Assembly (NCBI GenBank): GCA_036275365.1
Contig: DASUDX010000035.1
Coordinates: 1-16,069, forward strand
DNA length: 16,069 nucleotides
Source of the DNA: DASUDX01 sp036275365
GTDB taxonomy: Bacteria; Pseudomonadota; Gammaproteobacteria; Nevskiales; Nevskiaceae
Direction of reading: 5' to 3'
Shown: positions 1-8,694 of the stretch, piece after piece
Numbering within the stretch: position 1 is the first letter of the stretch
Layout of the letters: every line of letters starts with the position of its first letter
Program-made: the position numbers and the translations under genes
The notes under the pieces: generated by a model
What the model was told of the DNA's origin: nothing
The model's input: the letters and a program-made list of their open reading frames with translations, nothing else
Databases searched by the model: none

Positions 1-1
1 C

Positions 2-1600
2 CCGGTGGCGACGGTGGTGGGGCTGGCCTTCAAGCTGCGCGATCCCGAGGGTCTGCTCGGCGGCGAGCGGGGCGAGCTGGGCATCACCTGCGCGCTGGTG
101 CCGGCGCGCCACCCGGGCGTGCAGATCGGCCGCCGGCACTACCCCGGTGCGGCCTTCATGAACGGCACCATCCAGGGCCGCGATGTGTTCATCCCGGTGG
201 ACTGGATCATCGGCGGCCCGGCCATGGCCGGAAAGGGCTGGCGCATGCTGGTGGAGTGCCTCTCCGCCGGTCGCGGCATCTCGCTGCCGGCGCTGGCCAC
301 CGCCGCCGGTCAGGTCGCCTACCGGATGACCGGCACCTATGGCCGGCTGCGCCGCCAGTTCAAGGTGCAGATCGGCCGCTTCGAAGGCGTGCAGGAAGCC
401 ACCGGCCGCATCGGCGGGCTCACCTACACGATGGAGGCGATGCGCCTGCTCACCGCCTCGGCGGTGGACCACTGCGCGCCCAGCGTGCTCACCGCCATCG
501 CCAAGTACCACATGACCGAGCTGATGCGGAAGGTGATCAGCGAGGGCATGGATGTGATGGCCGGCCGCGCCATCCAGCAGGGCCCGCGCAACTTCATCGC
601 CACCGGCTACAGGGCCGCCCCGGTGGCGATCACCGTGGAGGGCGCCAACATCCTCACCCGCAACCTGATGATCTTTGGCCAGGGGGCGATCCGCTGCCAC
701 GAGTTCGTCTTCCCGGAGATGGAGGCGGCGCGGGCCGATGATCTGCGCGCCTTCGACCGCCTGCTGTTCGGCCACCTCGGCTTCTCGCTCAACCGCGCGG
801 TGCGCAGCCTCACCCTGGCGCTGACCGGCGCGCGGCTGGCGCGCGCACCGGTGAAGGGGGCGCTGGCCCAGGACTTCCGCGTGCTCGAGCGCTACTCGGC
901 GAGCCTCGCCTTCGTCGCCGATCTGACCATGGGCGTGCTCGGCGGCAGCCTGAAGGTGCGCGAGCGGCTGTCGGCCCGGCTGGGCGATGTGCTGTCCCAG
1001 CTCACCCTCGCCTCGGCGGTGGCCAAGTTCTATCTCGAGGGCCCGCAGAGCGCCGCCGAGACCGCCCACGCGCGCTGGGCGCTGGACCACGCCCGCTACG
1101 AGATCGGCCGCGCCCTGGAGGACTTCATCCGCAACTTCCCGGTCGGCTGGGCGCGCTGGCTGATGCGGGTGGTGGTGTTCCCGCTGGGCAACCACGCCCA
1201 CCCGGTGTCCGATGCCGTCAACGCCCGCGTCGCCACCCTGATGCTGGAGGCCACCGATGTGCGCGAGCGGCTCTCGGCGCTGGTCTTCGTCAACGGCGGC
1301 GATGACGAGGCGATCGGCCGCATGGAGAAGGCCTGGCGGGTGGCCGAGGCCCACGAACCGGCCTATGCCGCCTACTACAAGCTGCTCGGCCGCGGCGCGC
1401 TGGAGGGCGATGGCCTGGAGGCACGCCTCGACAGCGCCCGCCGCCAGGGCCTGCTCGACGAGGCGCAGATCGCCTCGGTGCGCGAGTACGAGCGGGTGCG
1501 TCTGGAGGTGATCGCCACCGATGACTTCGCCCCCGAGGCGCTGCGCCCGGCCCAGGCCGAGCCGCGCCCGGCGGCTGGCCGCCGCTCGCTGGCCGCCTGA
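2..1600 (+). CDS. fadE: Acyl-CoA dehydrogenase FadE, 3' part (5' end lies before the window)
   Basis: This encodes the flavoenzyme of the first beta-oxidation step, which oxidises acyl-CoA to trans-2-enoyl-CoA with FAD as cofactor. The frame is open from the first bases, so the gene starts upstream. About 532 residues are present against roughly 815 for gammaproteobacterial FadE, so about the N-terminal third is missing. Numbering from the GTG at position 5, the end of the beta domain is seen (VGLAFKLRDPEGLLG, HPGVQIGRRH). The C-terminal helical dehydrogenase domain follows, with the RRQFKVQIGRFEGVQEA segment at 115-132. TVEGANILTR at 210-219 carries Glu212, which aligns with the catalytic base of the YEGT motif in other acyl-CoA dehydrogenases. 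The last ~280 residues match the extra helical domain (DUF1974) that distinguishes long FadE proteins. The stop TGA is at 1598-1600, and gltA converges from the other side of a terminator. Confidence 0.95.
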   Translation, partial: PVATVVGLAFKLRDPEGLLGGERGELGITCALVPARHPGVQIGRRHYPGAAFMNGTIQGRDVFIPVDWIIGGPAMAGKGWRMLVECLSAGRGISLPALATAAGQVAYRMTGTYGRLRRQFKVQIGRFEGVQEATGRIGGLTYTMEAMRLLTASAVDHCAPSVLTAIAKYHMTELMRKVISEGMDVMAGRAIQQGPRNFIATGYRAAPVAITVEGANILTRNLMIFGQGAIRCHEFVFPEMEAARADDLRAFDRLLFGHLGFSLNRAVRSLTLALTGARLARAPVKGALAQDFRVLERYSASLAFVADLTMGVLGGSLKVRERLSARLGDVLSQLTLASAVAKFYLEGPQSAAETAHARWALDHARYEIGRALEDFIRNFPVGWARWLMRVVVFPLGNHAHPVSDAVNARVATLMLEATDVRERLSALVFVNGGDDEAIGRMEKAWRVAEAHEPAYAAYYKLLGRGALEGDGLEARLDSARRQGLLDEAQIASVREYERVRLEVIATDDFAPEALRPAQAEPRPAAGRRSLAA

Positions 1601-1613
1601 GGCGACGGCCACG

Positions 1614-1640
1614 AAAAAGGCCGGGGCGAACCCCGGCCTT
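1614..1640 (-). terminator. Rho-independent terminator of gltA, between convergent fadE and gltA
   Basis: A perfect 10-bp stem lies at 1617-1626 and 1631-1640. On the minus strand its loop reads TTCG, a stable tetraloop class, and the stem is followed by a run of Ts (TTTTTCG), so it fits the end of gltA. In the plus direction no T-run follows, so it is a poorer terminator for fadE, although the hairpin could still protect that 3' end. It falls 21 bases downstream of the gltA stop. Confidence 0.85.
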
Positions 1641-1661
1641 GGCGTCTCCCAACCGCGCGGG

Positions 1662-2957
1662 TCAGCGGCCGCTGATCGCCACGTAGTCGCGGGTCGGCGC
1701 GCCGGTGTAGACCTGGCGCGGACGGCCGATGCGGGTCATCGGATCGGCGGTCATCTCCATCCAGTGGGCGGCCCAGCCCACGGTGCGGGCGATGGCGAAC
1801 ATCGGGGTGAACATGTTCACCGGGATGCCCAGCGCCTTGTAGATGATGCCGCTGTAGAAATCGACATTGGGATAGAGCTTGCGCGCCTTGAAGTAGTCGT
1901 CGTTGAGCGCGATCTCCTCCAGCTTGAGCGCCAGCTCCATCTGCGGATCGTTCTCCTTGCCGAAGTGCTTGAGCACCTTGTGGCACTGCTCGCGGATGAT
2001 GGTCGCGCGCGGATCGAAGTTCTTGTACACGCGGTGGCCGAAGCCCATCAGGCGCACCCCGCTGTTCTTGTCCTTGACCTTCTCCATGAAGGCCGGGACC
2101 TTCTTCACATCGCCGATCTCGTCGAGCATCTTCAGCACCGCCTCGTTGGCGCCGCCGTGCGAGGGGCCCCACAGCGCGGCGATGCCGGCGGCCATCGCCG
2201 CATAGGGATTGCAGCCGGTGGAGCCGGCCAGGCGCACGGTGGAGGTCGAGGCGTTCTGCTCGTGGTCGGCGTGGAGGATGAACAGCACATCCAGCGCCTT
2301 GGCCGCCACCGGGTCCACCACATAGGGCTCGGCCGGCACCGCGAACATCATGTGCAGCAGATTGCTGCAGTAGTCGAGATGGTTCTGCGGGTAGACGAAG
2401 GGCTGGCCGAAATACTTCTTGTAGGCGGCCGCCGCGATGGTCGGGATCTTCGCGATCATGCGGTGGGCGAAGATCTCGCGGTGGCGCGGATCCTTGTTGT
2501 TGGTGGTGTCGTGATAGAAGGCCGACAGCGAGCCGACCACGCCGGTGAGCATGGCCATCGGGTGGGCGTCGTAGTTGAAGCCCTGGAAGAAGCCCTTCAG
2601 GGACTCGTTGATCATCGTGTGGCGGCGGATGCTGCTGTCGAACTCGGCCAGCTGGGTCGCGCTGGGCAGCTCGCCGTGCAGGATCAGGTAGCAGACCTCG
2701 ATGAAGCTGGACTTGGCCGCCAGCTGGTCCACCGGGTAGCCGCGGTAGAGCAGCACGCCGTTGTCACCGTCGATGTAGGTGATCGCGCTCTTGCACGAGC
2801 AGGTGCTGGTGAAGCCGGGGTCGAAGGTGAAGATGTCGAGCTTGTCGTAGACCTTGCCCACATCCACGCCGGGGGTGCCCATCTGGCCGGTGACCAGCGG
2901 CAGGTCGATCTTCTCGCCGGTGGCGTTGTTGACCAGGCTGTAACTCGCTTGACTCAT
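1662..2957 (-). CDS. gltA: Citrate synthase (type II, hexameric Gram-negative form)
   Basis: It condenses acetyl-CoA with oxaloacetate to citrate, the entry step of the TCA cycle, in the cytoplasm. The 431 residues match the usual length of Gram-negative hexameric enzymes. The three catalytic residues are present: His267 in SHGGAN, His308 in MGFGHRVYKNFDPR and Asp366 in NVDFYSG. They correspond to His264, His305 and Asp362 of the E. coli enzyme. The substrate-binding stretch LFILHADHEQNASTSTVR (225-242) is also intact, as is the N-terminal domain typical of the NADH-sensitive type II form. The ATG is preceded by GGAG with a 7-base spacer. I see no clear promoter in the 64 bases between this start and the malic enzyme stop, so cotranscription with the upstream gene is plausible. 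A strong terminator follows. Confidence 0.97.
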   Translation of the reverse strand: MSQASYSLVNNATGEKIDLPLVTGQMGTPGVDVGKVYDKLDIFTFDPGFTSTCSCKSAITYIDGDNGVLLYRGYPVDQLAAKSSFIEVCYLILHGELPSATQLAEFDSSIRRHTMINESLKGFFQGFNYDAHPMAMLTGVVGSLSAFYHDTTNNKDPRHREIFAHRMIAKIPTIAAAAYKKYFGQPFVYPQNHLDYCSNLLHMMFAVPAEPYVVDPVAAKALDVLFILHADHEQNASTSTVRLAGSTGCNPYAAMAAGIAALWGPSHGGANEAVLKMLDEIGDVKKVPAFMEKVKDKNSGVRLMGFGHRVYKNFDPRATIIREQCHKVLKHFGKENDPQMELALKLEEIALNDDYFKARKLYPNVDFYSGIIYKALGIPVNMFTPMFAIARTVGWAAHWMEMTADPMTRIGRPRQVYTGAPTRDYVAISGR

Positions 2958-2991
2958 CGGCTTCTCCGGATTGGCTGGACGCTGGTTCAGT

Positions 2992-3020
2992 TCCGCCGGC
3001 GCAAGCGCCGTTCCGGCGGA
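2992..3020. other. Hairpin between the malic enzyme gene and gltA
   Basis: Arms of 8 bp (TCCGCCGG at 2992-2999 and CCGGCGGA at 3013-3020) enclose 13 bases, and an alternative inner stem (CGGCG/CGCCG) is also possible. The hairpin begins directly after the malic enzyme stop. No T-run follows on the minus strand, so it may be a weak terminator, an attenuating or mRNA-stabilising structure, or chance in GC-rich DNA. Confidence 0.35.
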
Positions 3021-3021
3021 T

Positions 3022-4272
<1,251 letters not shown>

Positions 4273-4351
4273 GGGGTCCTCGCACAGTGCCTTCTGCCTG
4301 GGTGTGCCGGATGCGCGGGGCACGGCGGCCCCGCGGGTACCAAGTCGAACG

Positions 4352-4370
4352 CGGCGCCAGCGCGGCGCCG
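4352..4370 (-). terminator. Candidate terminator hairpin after rpmE2
   Basis: A 7-bp GC stem (CGGCGCC at 4352-4358, GGCGCCG at 4364-4370) with a 5-base loop lies just after the L31 stop codon. On the minus strand it is followed by CGTTCGACTT rather than a proper T-run, so termination strength is uncertain. GC-rich palindromes are frequent by chance in this DNA. Confidence 0.35.
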
Positions 4371-4374
4371 GCGC

Positions 4375-4614
4375 TTACTTCTTGTAGCGCTGCTGGAACT
4401 TGCTGACGCGACCGCCCGCTTCCACCTGCTTCTGCTTGCCGGTGTAGAAGGGGTGCGAGAGGCTGGAGGTATCCAGGTTCACCAGCGGGTACTCGACGCC
4501 GCCGATGGTGGCCTTCTCACGGGTCTTGACCGTGGAGCGGATGATGAAGGTGTGGCCGCCGGCCGAGTCCTTGAAGGCGACGGGGCGGTAGTCGGGGTGG
4601 ATGCCTTCTTTCAT
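4375..4614 (-). CDS. rpmE2: Ribosomal protein L31, type B (zinc-independent paralogue)
   Basis: This is a component of the 50S subunit. The 79-residue product begins MKEGIHPDYRPVAF and contains SLSHPFYTGKQK, both signatures of type B L31. It has no cysteine at all, so it lacks the zinc-binding CxxC found in type A L31. In many bacteria the type B form is derepressed under zinc limitation by Zur and replaces the zinc-holding form; in others it is the only L31. The ATG at 4614 is chosen because homology starts there and the frame upstream is not conserved. The ribosome site is poor (GAG six bases before the start). A sigma70-like promoter lies about 30 bases upstream. I do not see an obvious Zur box in the leader, but a GC-rich variant could be missed by eye. 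Confidence 0.93.
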   Translation of the reverse strand: MKEGIHPDYRPVAFKDSAGGHTFIIRSTVKTREKATIGGVEYPLVNLDTSSLSHPFYTGKQKQVEAGGRVSKFQQRYKK

Positions 4615-4648
4615 GGCGCGCTCGAAGCTGAACAAAAAATGGTCGCGC

Positions 4649-4677
4649 AGGATAGAGAAGCGGCCGGTGGGTGGCAA
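4649..4677 (-). promoter_or_regulatory. Sigma70-like promoter for rpmE2
   Basis: On the minus strand TTGCCA (4677-4672) is separated by exactly 17 bases from TATCCT (4654-4649). The matches are 5 of 6 to the -35 consensus and 4 of 6 to the -10. The predicted start of transcription is near 4642, giving a leader of about 28 bases that includes a T-run. It lies between the CPXCG gene and rpmE2, so rpmE2 probably has its own transcript. Confidence 0.6.
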
Positions 4678-4700
4678 GTCCGCCGGGTCCGGCCCGGTGC

Positions 4701-4892
4701 TCAGATCTCCTCGTCGGAGAGCGCTTCCACCTCGAAGCGGCCCTCGTCCTCGTCCACCCTCAGGCGCACGGTGATCGGCCGGCAGCACACCTGGCAGTCC
4801 TCGATGTAGGTCTGCGATCCGGCCGAGAGATCCAGTTCCAGCACGATGGTTTCCCAGCAGTAGGGACAGCTGACTTCCGCTTCCTCGAGCAT
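4701..4892 (-). CDS. CPXCG-type small cysteine-rich protein
   Basis: The 63-residue acidic protein has two cysteine pairs: CPYC near residue 9 and CQVCC near residue 33, followed by RPITVRLRVDEDEG. This is the pattern of the CPXCG-motif cysteine-rich family (Cys_rich_CPXG), small proteobacterial proteins of unknown function. The spacing suggests a single zinc-ribbon-like metal site. Here Trp replaces the glycine after CPYC. The start ATG lies two bases after the stop of the upstream acylase gene (TGA-GC-ATG) and there is no good ribosome site of its own, so translation is probably coupled. A weak hairpin (CCGGG/CCCGG, 4683-4697) follows the stop and might end the hemE-to-here transcript. Confidence 0.85.
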   Translation of the reverse strand: MLEEAEVSCPYCWETIVLELDLSAGSQTYIEDCQVCCRPITVRLRVDEDEGRFEVEALSDEEI

Positions 4893-4894
4893 GC

Positions 4895-6592
4895 TCAGTA
4901 CCCCGCCGCCTGGCCGTCCTTGCGCGACTCCGAGGCGCCGATCCAGGCGCCGTCGGCGCGCTGGATGGCCTGGTAGCCGCCGTAGCTGCCGCCGTCCCAG
5001 CCCACCCGGTGGCCGCGCCGCATCAGCTCGCGCACCGTCTCGTAGGGGAAGCCGGTTTCCAGGAACAGCATGCCGCCGTCGCGCATCACCTCCCCGGTCG
5101 GTTCGCTGGACCCGGTGTGGTAGATGCGCGGGGCATCGCCGGCCTCCTGCAGATTCATGCCGAAATCGATCAGGTTCATCACGATCTGCACATGGCCCTG
5201 GGGCTGCATGTCGCCGCCCATCAGGCCGAAGCTGATCCAGGGCTTGCCGTCCTTGCTGATGAAGGCCGGGATGATGGTCTGGAACGGCCGCTTGCCGGGG
5301 GCGTAGACATTGGCGTGGCCCTCCTCGAGGGTGAACATCTCGCCCCGGTTCTGCAGGATGAAGCCGAGGCCCGGCGGGCTCATGCCGCTGCCCATGCCGC
5401 GGTAGTTGGACTGGATCAGCGAGACCATCATGCCGTCGGCATCGGCGGTGGTGAGGTAGATGGTGTCCCCCTGGTAGAGCGCCGGATGGCCGGCGTCCAC
5501 GGTCAGCGCCGCGCGCTGCGGATCGATCTCGGACGCGCGCGCCTCGGCGTAGCGCTTGTCGATCAGCCCGCGTACCGGCAGGCGGTTGAAGGCCGGGTCG
5601 GCGAAGTAGCGGGCGCGGTCCTCGAAGGCGAGCTTCTTGGCCTCGGTGAACAGGTGCACATGCTCGGCGCTGCCGAAGTCGGCCGGGGCGAACTCGAAGC
5701 GTTCCAGCAGGTTGAGCATCTGCAGGGCGGTCACCCCCTGCGAGTTGGGCGGCAGCTCCCAGACCTGGTAGCCGCGGTAGTCCACCGACACCGGCTCCAC
5801 CCACTCGCTGCGATGGGCGGCGAGATCCTCGACGCTGAGAAAGCCGCCCTGGGCCTGCACATACTCGGCCAGGGTGCGCGCCACCCGGCCCTCGTAAAAC
5901 CCCTTGCGGCCGTCGCGGGCGATCGCCTCGAGGGTGCGGGCCAGGCCCGGGTTCTTCCAGCGCTCGCCCTTGGCCGGCGCGCGTCCGGCCACGGTGAACT
6001 GCTCGAGGAAGCCGGGATAGCGCGATAGTAGCGGCACCGAGCGCGCCCAGTAGTGGGCGATGGTCTCGGCCACCGGGTGCCCCTCGCGGGCGTAGGCGAT
6101 GGTGGGCGCCAGCACCGTCTTCAGCGGCAGCCGGCCGAAGCGCTCGTGCAGGGTGGTCCAGCCGTCCACCGCCCCGGGCACGCTCACCGGCAGCGGACCG
6201 CGGGCGGGGATCTGGCTCAGCCCCTGCGCCGCCAGCTCGGTCTTCAGCCGTTCCAGGCTCAGCCCGCGCGGCGAGCGGCCGCTGCCGTTGAGGCCATGCA
6301 GCCGGGCGGTCTTCGGATCCCAGACGATGGCGAACAAATCCCCGCCCAGCCCGCAGCCGGTGGGCTCCATCAGGGCCAGCGCCGCATTGGCGGCAATCGC
6401 CGCGTCCACCGCGCTGCCGCCGGCCTTGAGCAGGTCCAGGGCGATCTGGGTGGCCAGCGGATGGCTGGTGGCCGCCATCGCCCGCGGCGCGATCACCTCC
6501 GAGCGGGTGGCAAAGGCCCGCCCGGTGATGCGGTCCGCGGCCGGTGCGGCGGCGCTGAGCAGGGCGGCGGCAACGAGAACAAACAGGCGCAT
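4895..6592 (-). CDS. Gamma-glutamyltransferase-family Ntn hydrolase, exported, lidless acylase-like type
   Basis: Members of this family are made as a precursor that cuts itself just before a threonine to give large and small subunits. They hydrolyse or transfer gamma-glutamyl or related acyl groups. The product has 565 residues with a Sec signal peptide (MRLFVLVAAALLSAAAPAAD), so it is probably periplasmic. The N-terminal domain shows MEPTGCGLGGD and NGSGRSPRG (102-110). The predicted nucleophile is Thr377 in GDTIYLTT. The start at 6592 has GGAG six bases upstream; an ATG at 6628 would spoil the signal peptide. The extended lid loop of E. coli GGT is missing: ANVYAPGKRPF is uninterrupted. 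The GSPGG substrate-binding motif is replaced by GLMGGDMQPQGH. These traits suit the acylase-like branch, so glutathione may not be the substrate. It follows hemW by 47 bases and couples to the CPXCG gene. Confidence 0.88.
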   Translation of the reverse strand: MRLFVLVAAALLSAAAPAADRITGRAFATRSEVIAPRAMAATSHPLATQIALDLLKAGGSAVDAAIAANAALALMEPTGCGLGGDLFAIVWDPKTARLHGLNGSGRSPRGLSLERLKTELAAQGLSQIPARGPLPVSVPGAVDGWTTLHERFGRLPLKTVLAPTIAYAREGHPVAETIAHYWARSVPLLSRYPGFLEQFTVAGRAPAKGERWKNPGLARTLEAIARDGRKGFYEGRVARTLAEYVQAQGGFLSVEDLAAHRSEWVEPVSVDYRGYQVWELPPNSQGVTALQMLNLLERFEFAPADFGSAEHVHLFTEAKKLAFEDRARYFADPAFNRLPVRGLIDKRYAEARASEIDPQRAALTVDAGHPALYQGDTIYLTTADADGMMVSLIQSNYRGMGSGMSPPGLGFILQNRGEMFTLEEGHANVYAPGKRPFQTIIPAFISKDGKPWISFGLMGGDMQPQGHVQIVMNLIDFGMNLQEAGDAPRIYHTGSSEPTGEVMRDGGMLFLETGFPYETVRELMRRGHRVGWDGGSYGGYQAIQRADGAWIGASESRKDGQAAGY

Positions 6593-6639
6593 GGACGGCT
6601 CCGGCGGTGCAGGCGTGGAGCCTCGCACAGCCTCCCCGC

Positions 6640-7797
6640 CTAGAGGAACAGGCGCAGCAGCGCGTTCAGGTATTGCCGACCCCGGAGGCTGGCGCGCACC
6701 TGCTCGCCGACGATCTCCACCAGCCCCTGCTGCCCGGCGGCGGCCAGCCCCGGCGCGAGGCTGGCGCGCGGCAGACCGGTGGCGGCCTCGTAGTGGGCGA
6801 GATCAAAGCCCTCGTGCAGGCGCAGGGCGTTCATCAGGTACTCGAAGGGCCGCTCGGCCGCCGGAATCTCGCGCGATTCCTGGACCGCCGCCTCGCTGCC
6901 GGCGGCGCCGAGATACCCGCGCGGATGCTTGTGGCGGGCGCGGCGCTCGATCACCCACTCGCCCTCGCGCCAGAACGAGCGCTTGCCGTGGGCGCCGGCG
7001 CCCAGGCCCAGATAGTCGCCGAAGGTCCAGTAGACCTGATTGTGGCGGCAGCGCTGCCCCGGCCGGGCATAGGCCGAGACCTCGTACTGCGCATAGCCGG
7101 CCGCCGCCAGCCGCGCCTGACCGGCCTCCTGGATCGCCCAGGCGCTGTCGTCATCGGGCAGCAAGGGCGGGCGGGCGGCGAACTCGGTATTGGGTTCGAG
7201 GGTGAGCTGGTAATAGCTCAGGTGCTCCGGCTCGAAGGCCAGCGCCGCGGCGAGATCGGCCTCGGCGGCGGCGAGGGTCTGGCCGGGCAGGGCAAACATC
7301 AGATCGAGATTGAGCCGCTCGAAGCCGGCCGCGCGGGCGGCCCGCACCGCCCGGCCGACCGCGGCGGCGTCATGGATGCGGCCGAGCTTGCGCAGCTGCT
7401 CGCCATCCAGGCTCTGCACGCCCAGCGAGAGCCGGTTGACCCCGGCGGCGCGGTAGTCGCGGAAGTGCCCCTCGTCGGTGGTGCCCGGATTGGCCTCGAG
7501 GGTGATCTCCACCTCACTCACCAGCCGCAGCCGCTGCGACAGCCCCTCCAGCACCGCGCCGATCGCCGCGCCGCTGAACAGGCTGGGGGTGCCGCCGCCG
7601 AGGAAGACGCTGACCACCTCGCGCGGTTCCGGCCGCTGCGCCAGCTCGTGATCGAGATCGCGCAGCAGCGCCGCCACATAGTCGGCTTCCGGCACCTCGC
7701 CGCGCAGCGCATGCGAGTTGAAGTCGCAGTACGGGCATTTGCGCACGCACCAGGGGAAGTGCAGATAGACCGCCAGCGGCAGCACGGCCGGTGCCAT
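6640..7797 (-). CDS. hemW: HemW, radical SAM haem chaperone (HemN-like)
   Basis: HemW binds haem and delivers it to respiratory enzymes. It is often mislabelled as oxygen-independent coproporphyrinogen oxidase. The 385-residue product has the radical-SAM cluster motif C17-x3-C21-x2-C24 (CVRKCPYCDF), GGGTPS at 67-72 and the HNxxYW signature (HNQVYW, 252-257) typical of HemW. The fourth cysteine next to the cluster motif in true HemN is replaced by Phe, which supports HemW. Its ATG overlaps the stop of the upstream acyltransferase by one base (TGATG), implying coupled translation. An open frame extends 59 codons further upstream, but it runs inside the acyltransferase gene and shows no homology. 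The minus-strand neighbours include hemE, giving a haem-related transcript. Confidence 0.93.
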   Translation of the reverse strand: MAPAVLPLAVYLHFPWCVRKCPYCDFNSHALRGEVPEADYVAALLRDLDHELAQRPEPREVVSVFLGGGTPSLFSGAAIGAVLEGLSQRLRLVSEVEITLEANPGTTDEGHFRDYRAAGVNRLSLGVQSLDGEQLRKLGRIHDAAAVGRAVRAARAAGFERLNLDLMFALPGQTLAAAEADLAAALAFEPEHLSYYQLTLEPNTEFAARPPLLPDDDSAWAIQEAGQARLAAAGYAQYEVSAYARPGQRCRHNQVYWTFGDYLGLGAGAHGKRSFWREGEWVIERRARHKHPRGYLGAAGSEAAVQESREIPAAERPFEYLMNALRLHEGFDLAHYEAATGLPRASLAPGLAAAGQQGLVEIVGEQVRASLRGRQYLNALLRLFL

Positions 7798-8690
7798 CAG
7801 CGCCAGGCGGCCAGGCGGGCGTCCTTCTCCAGCCACAGCGCGTTGACCCAGTGCTGGAAGCGCGCGCGGAAGCCCGGATCGTCCTCGTAGTTGCCGCGCA
7901 GCAGCGCCTCCGGCAGCGGCCGGGTGACCAGGTGCACGCGCAGCTCGCGCTGCTCGCCGCACAGCCAGCTCCACAGCAGCGGCCGGCGGCTGGGCTGGTA
8001 GTGGAGGGTGACATCGATCAGGGCATCGAACTGATCGCCCATCGCATTGAGGGTGAAGCTCAGCCCGGCGCTCTTGGGGCGCAGCAGATGGCGGAACGGC
8101 GAGCCCTTAGCGGCGTGCTTGGCCGGCGTGTAACGGGTGCCCTCGAGGAAGTTGACCACGGTGATCGCCTCGCCGCGGTAGCGCTGGCAGGTGCGCCGGG
8201 TGGTTTCCAGATCCTCGTTGCGCAGCGCCGGGTTGGCGGCGATCGCCTCGCGGGAGTGGCGCTTCATGAACGGCATCTCCATGCCCCAGCAGGCGGCGCC
8301 GATGATCGGCACCCACATCAGCTCCTGCTTGAGGAAGAAGCGCAGGAACGGCGCGCGGCCGTGGAACAGCTCGAACAGGATCAGGATGTCGGCCCAGGAC
8401 TGGTGATTGCACACCAGCAGATAGCTGCCATCGGTGCGCAGGCCACGGGTTTCATCCTCGATCCGCCAGCGCGCGCCGTGGCACAGGCGGTAGACCCGGC
8501 GCAGCCCGCCCGCCCAGCGCCGGCCGACCCACACCATGTAGCGGGTCAGCGGCCGCTGGGTGGCGGGGAAGGGCAGCAGCAGCGCCTTGAGCAGGGTGGC
8601 CGGCAGCAGCATCAGCCCGCCCCAGAACAGCAGCACCCCCAGCATGCCGCTGAAGGTGACGACGCCGATCACCGCGGGCGGCAGGCGCAT
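7797..8690 (-). CDS. yihG: Lysophospholipid acyltransferase, YihG-like
   Basis: This is a membrane-associated glycerophospholipid acyltransferase of the PlsC superfamily that moves an acyl chain onto a lysophosphatidate-type acceptor. The 297 residues contain a long N-terminal hydrophobic segment (about 8-42), the catalytic motif NHQSWAD at 95-101 (His96, Asp101) and the acceptor motif FLEGTRYT at 181-188. The stretches FLKQELMWVPIIGAACW and MPFMKRHSR, and the C-terminal HWVNALWLEKD, resemble E. coli YihG, which has an LPA-acyltransferase role in setting acyl composition. It starts four bases after the hemE stop, and the GAGGT overlapping that stop can act as its ribosome site. Its own stop overlaps the hemW ATG by one base. 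Annotation as a YihG-type enzyme is secure; the exact substrate is inferred. Confidence 0.9.
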   Translation of the reverse strand: MRLPPAVIGVVTFSGMLGVLLFWGGLMLLPATLLKALLLPFPATQRPLTRYMVWVGRRWAGGLRRVYRLCHGARWRIEDETRGLRTDGSYLLVCNHQSWADILILFELFHGRAPFLRFFLKQELMWVPIIGAACWGMEMPFMKRHSREAIAANPALRNEDLETTRRTCQRYRGEAITVVNFLEGTRYTPAKHAAKGSPFRHLLRPKSAGLSFTLNAMGDQFDALIDVTLHYQPSRRPLLWSWLCGEQRELRVHLVTRPLPEALLRGNYEDDPGFRARFQHWVNALWLEKDARLAAWR

Positions 8691-8694
8691 GACC

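Noticed and set aside
7798..7974. N-terminal extension of HemW
   Set aside because: The frame stays open upstream but lies within the acyltransferase gene. HemW homology starts at the ATG at 7797, which overlaps the acyltransferase stop.
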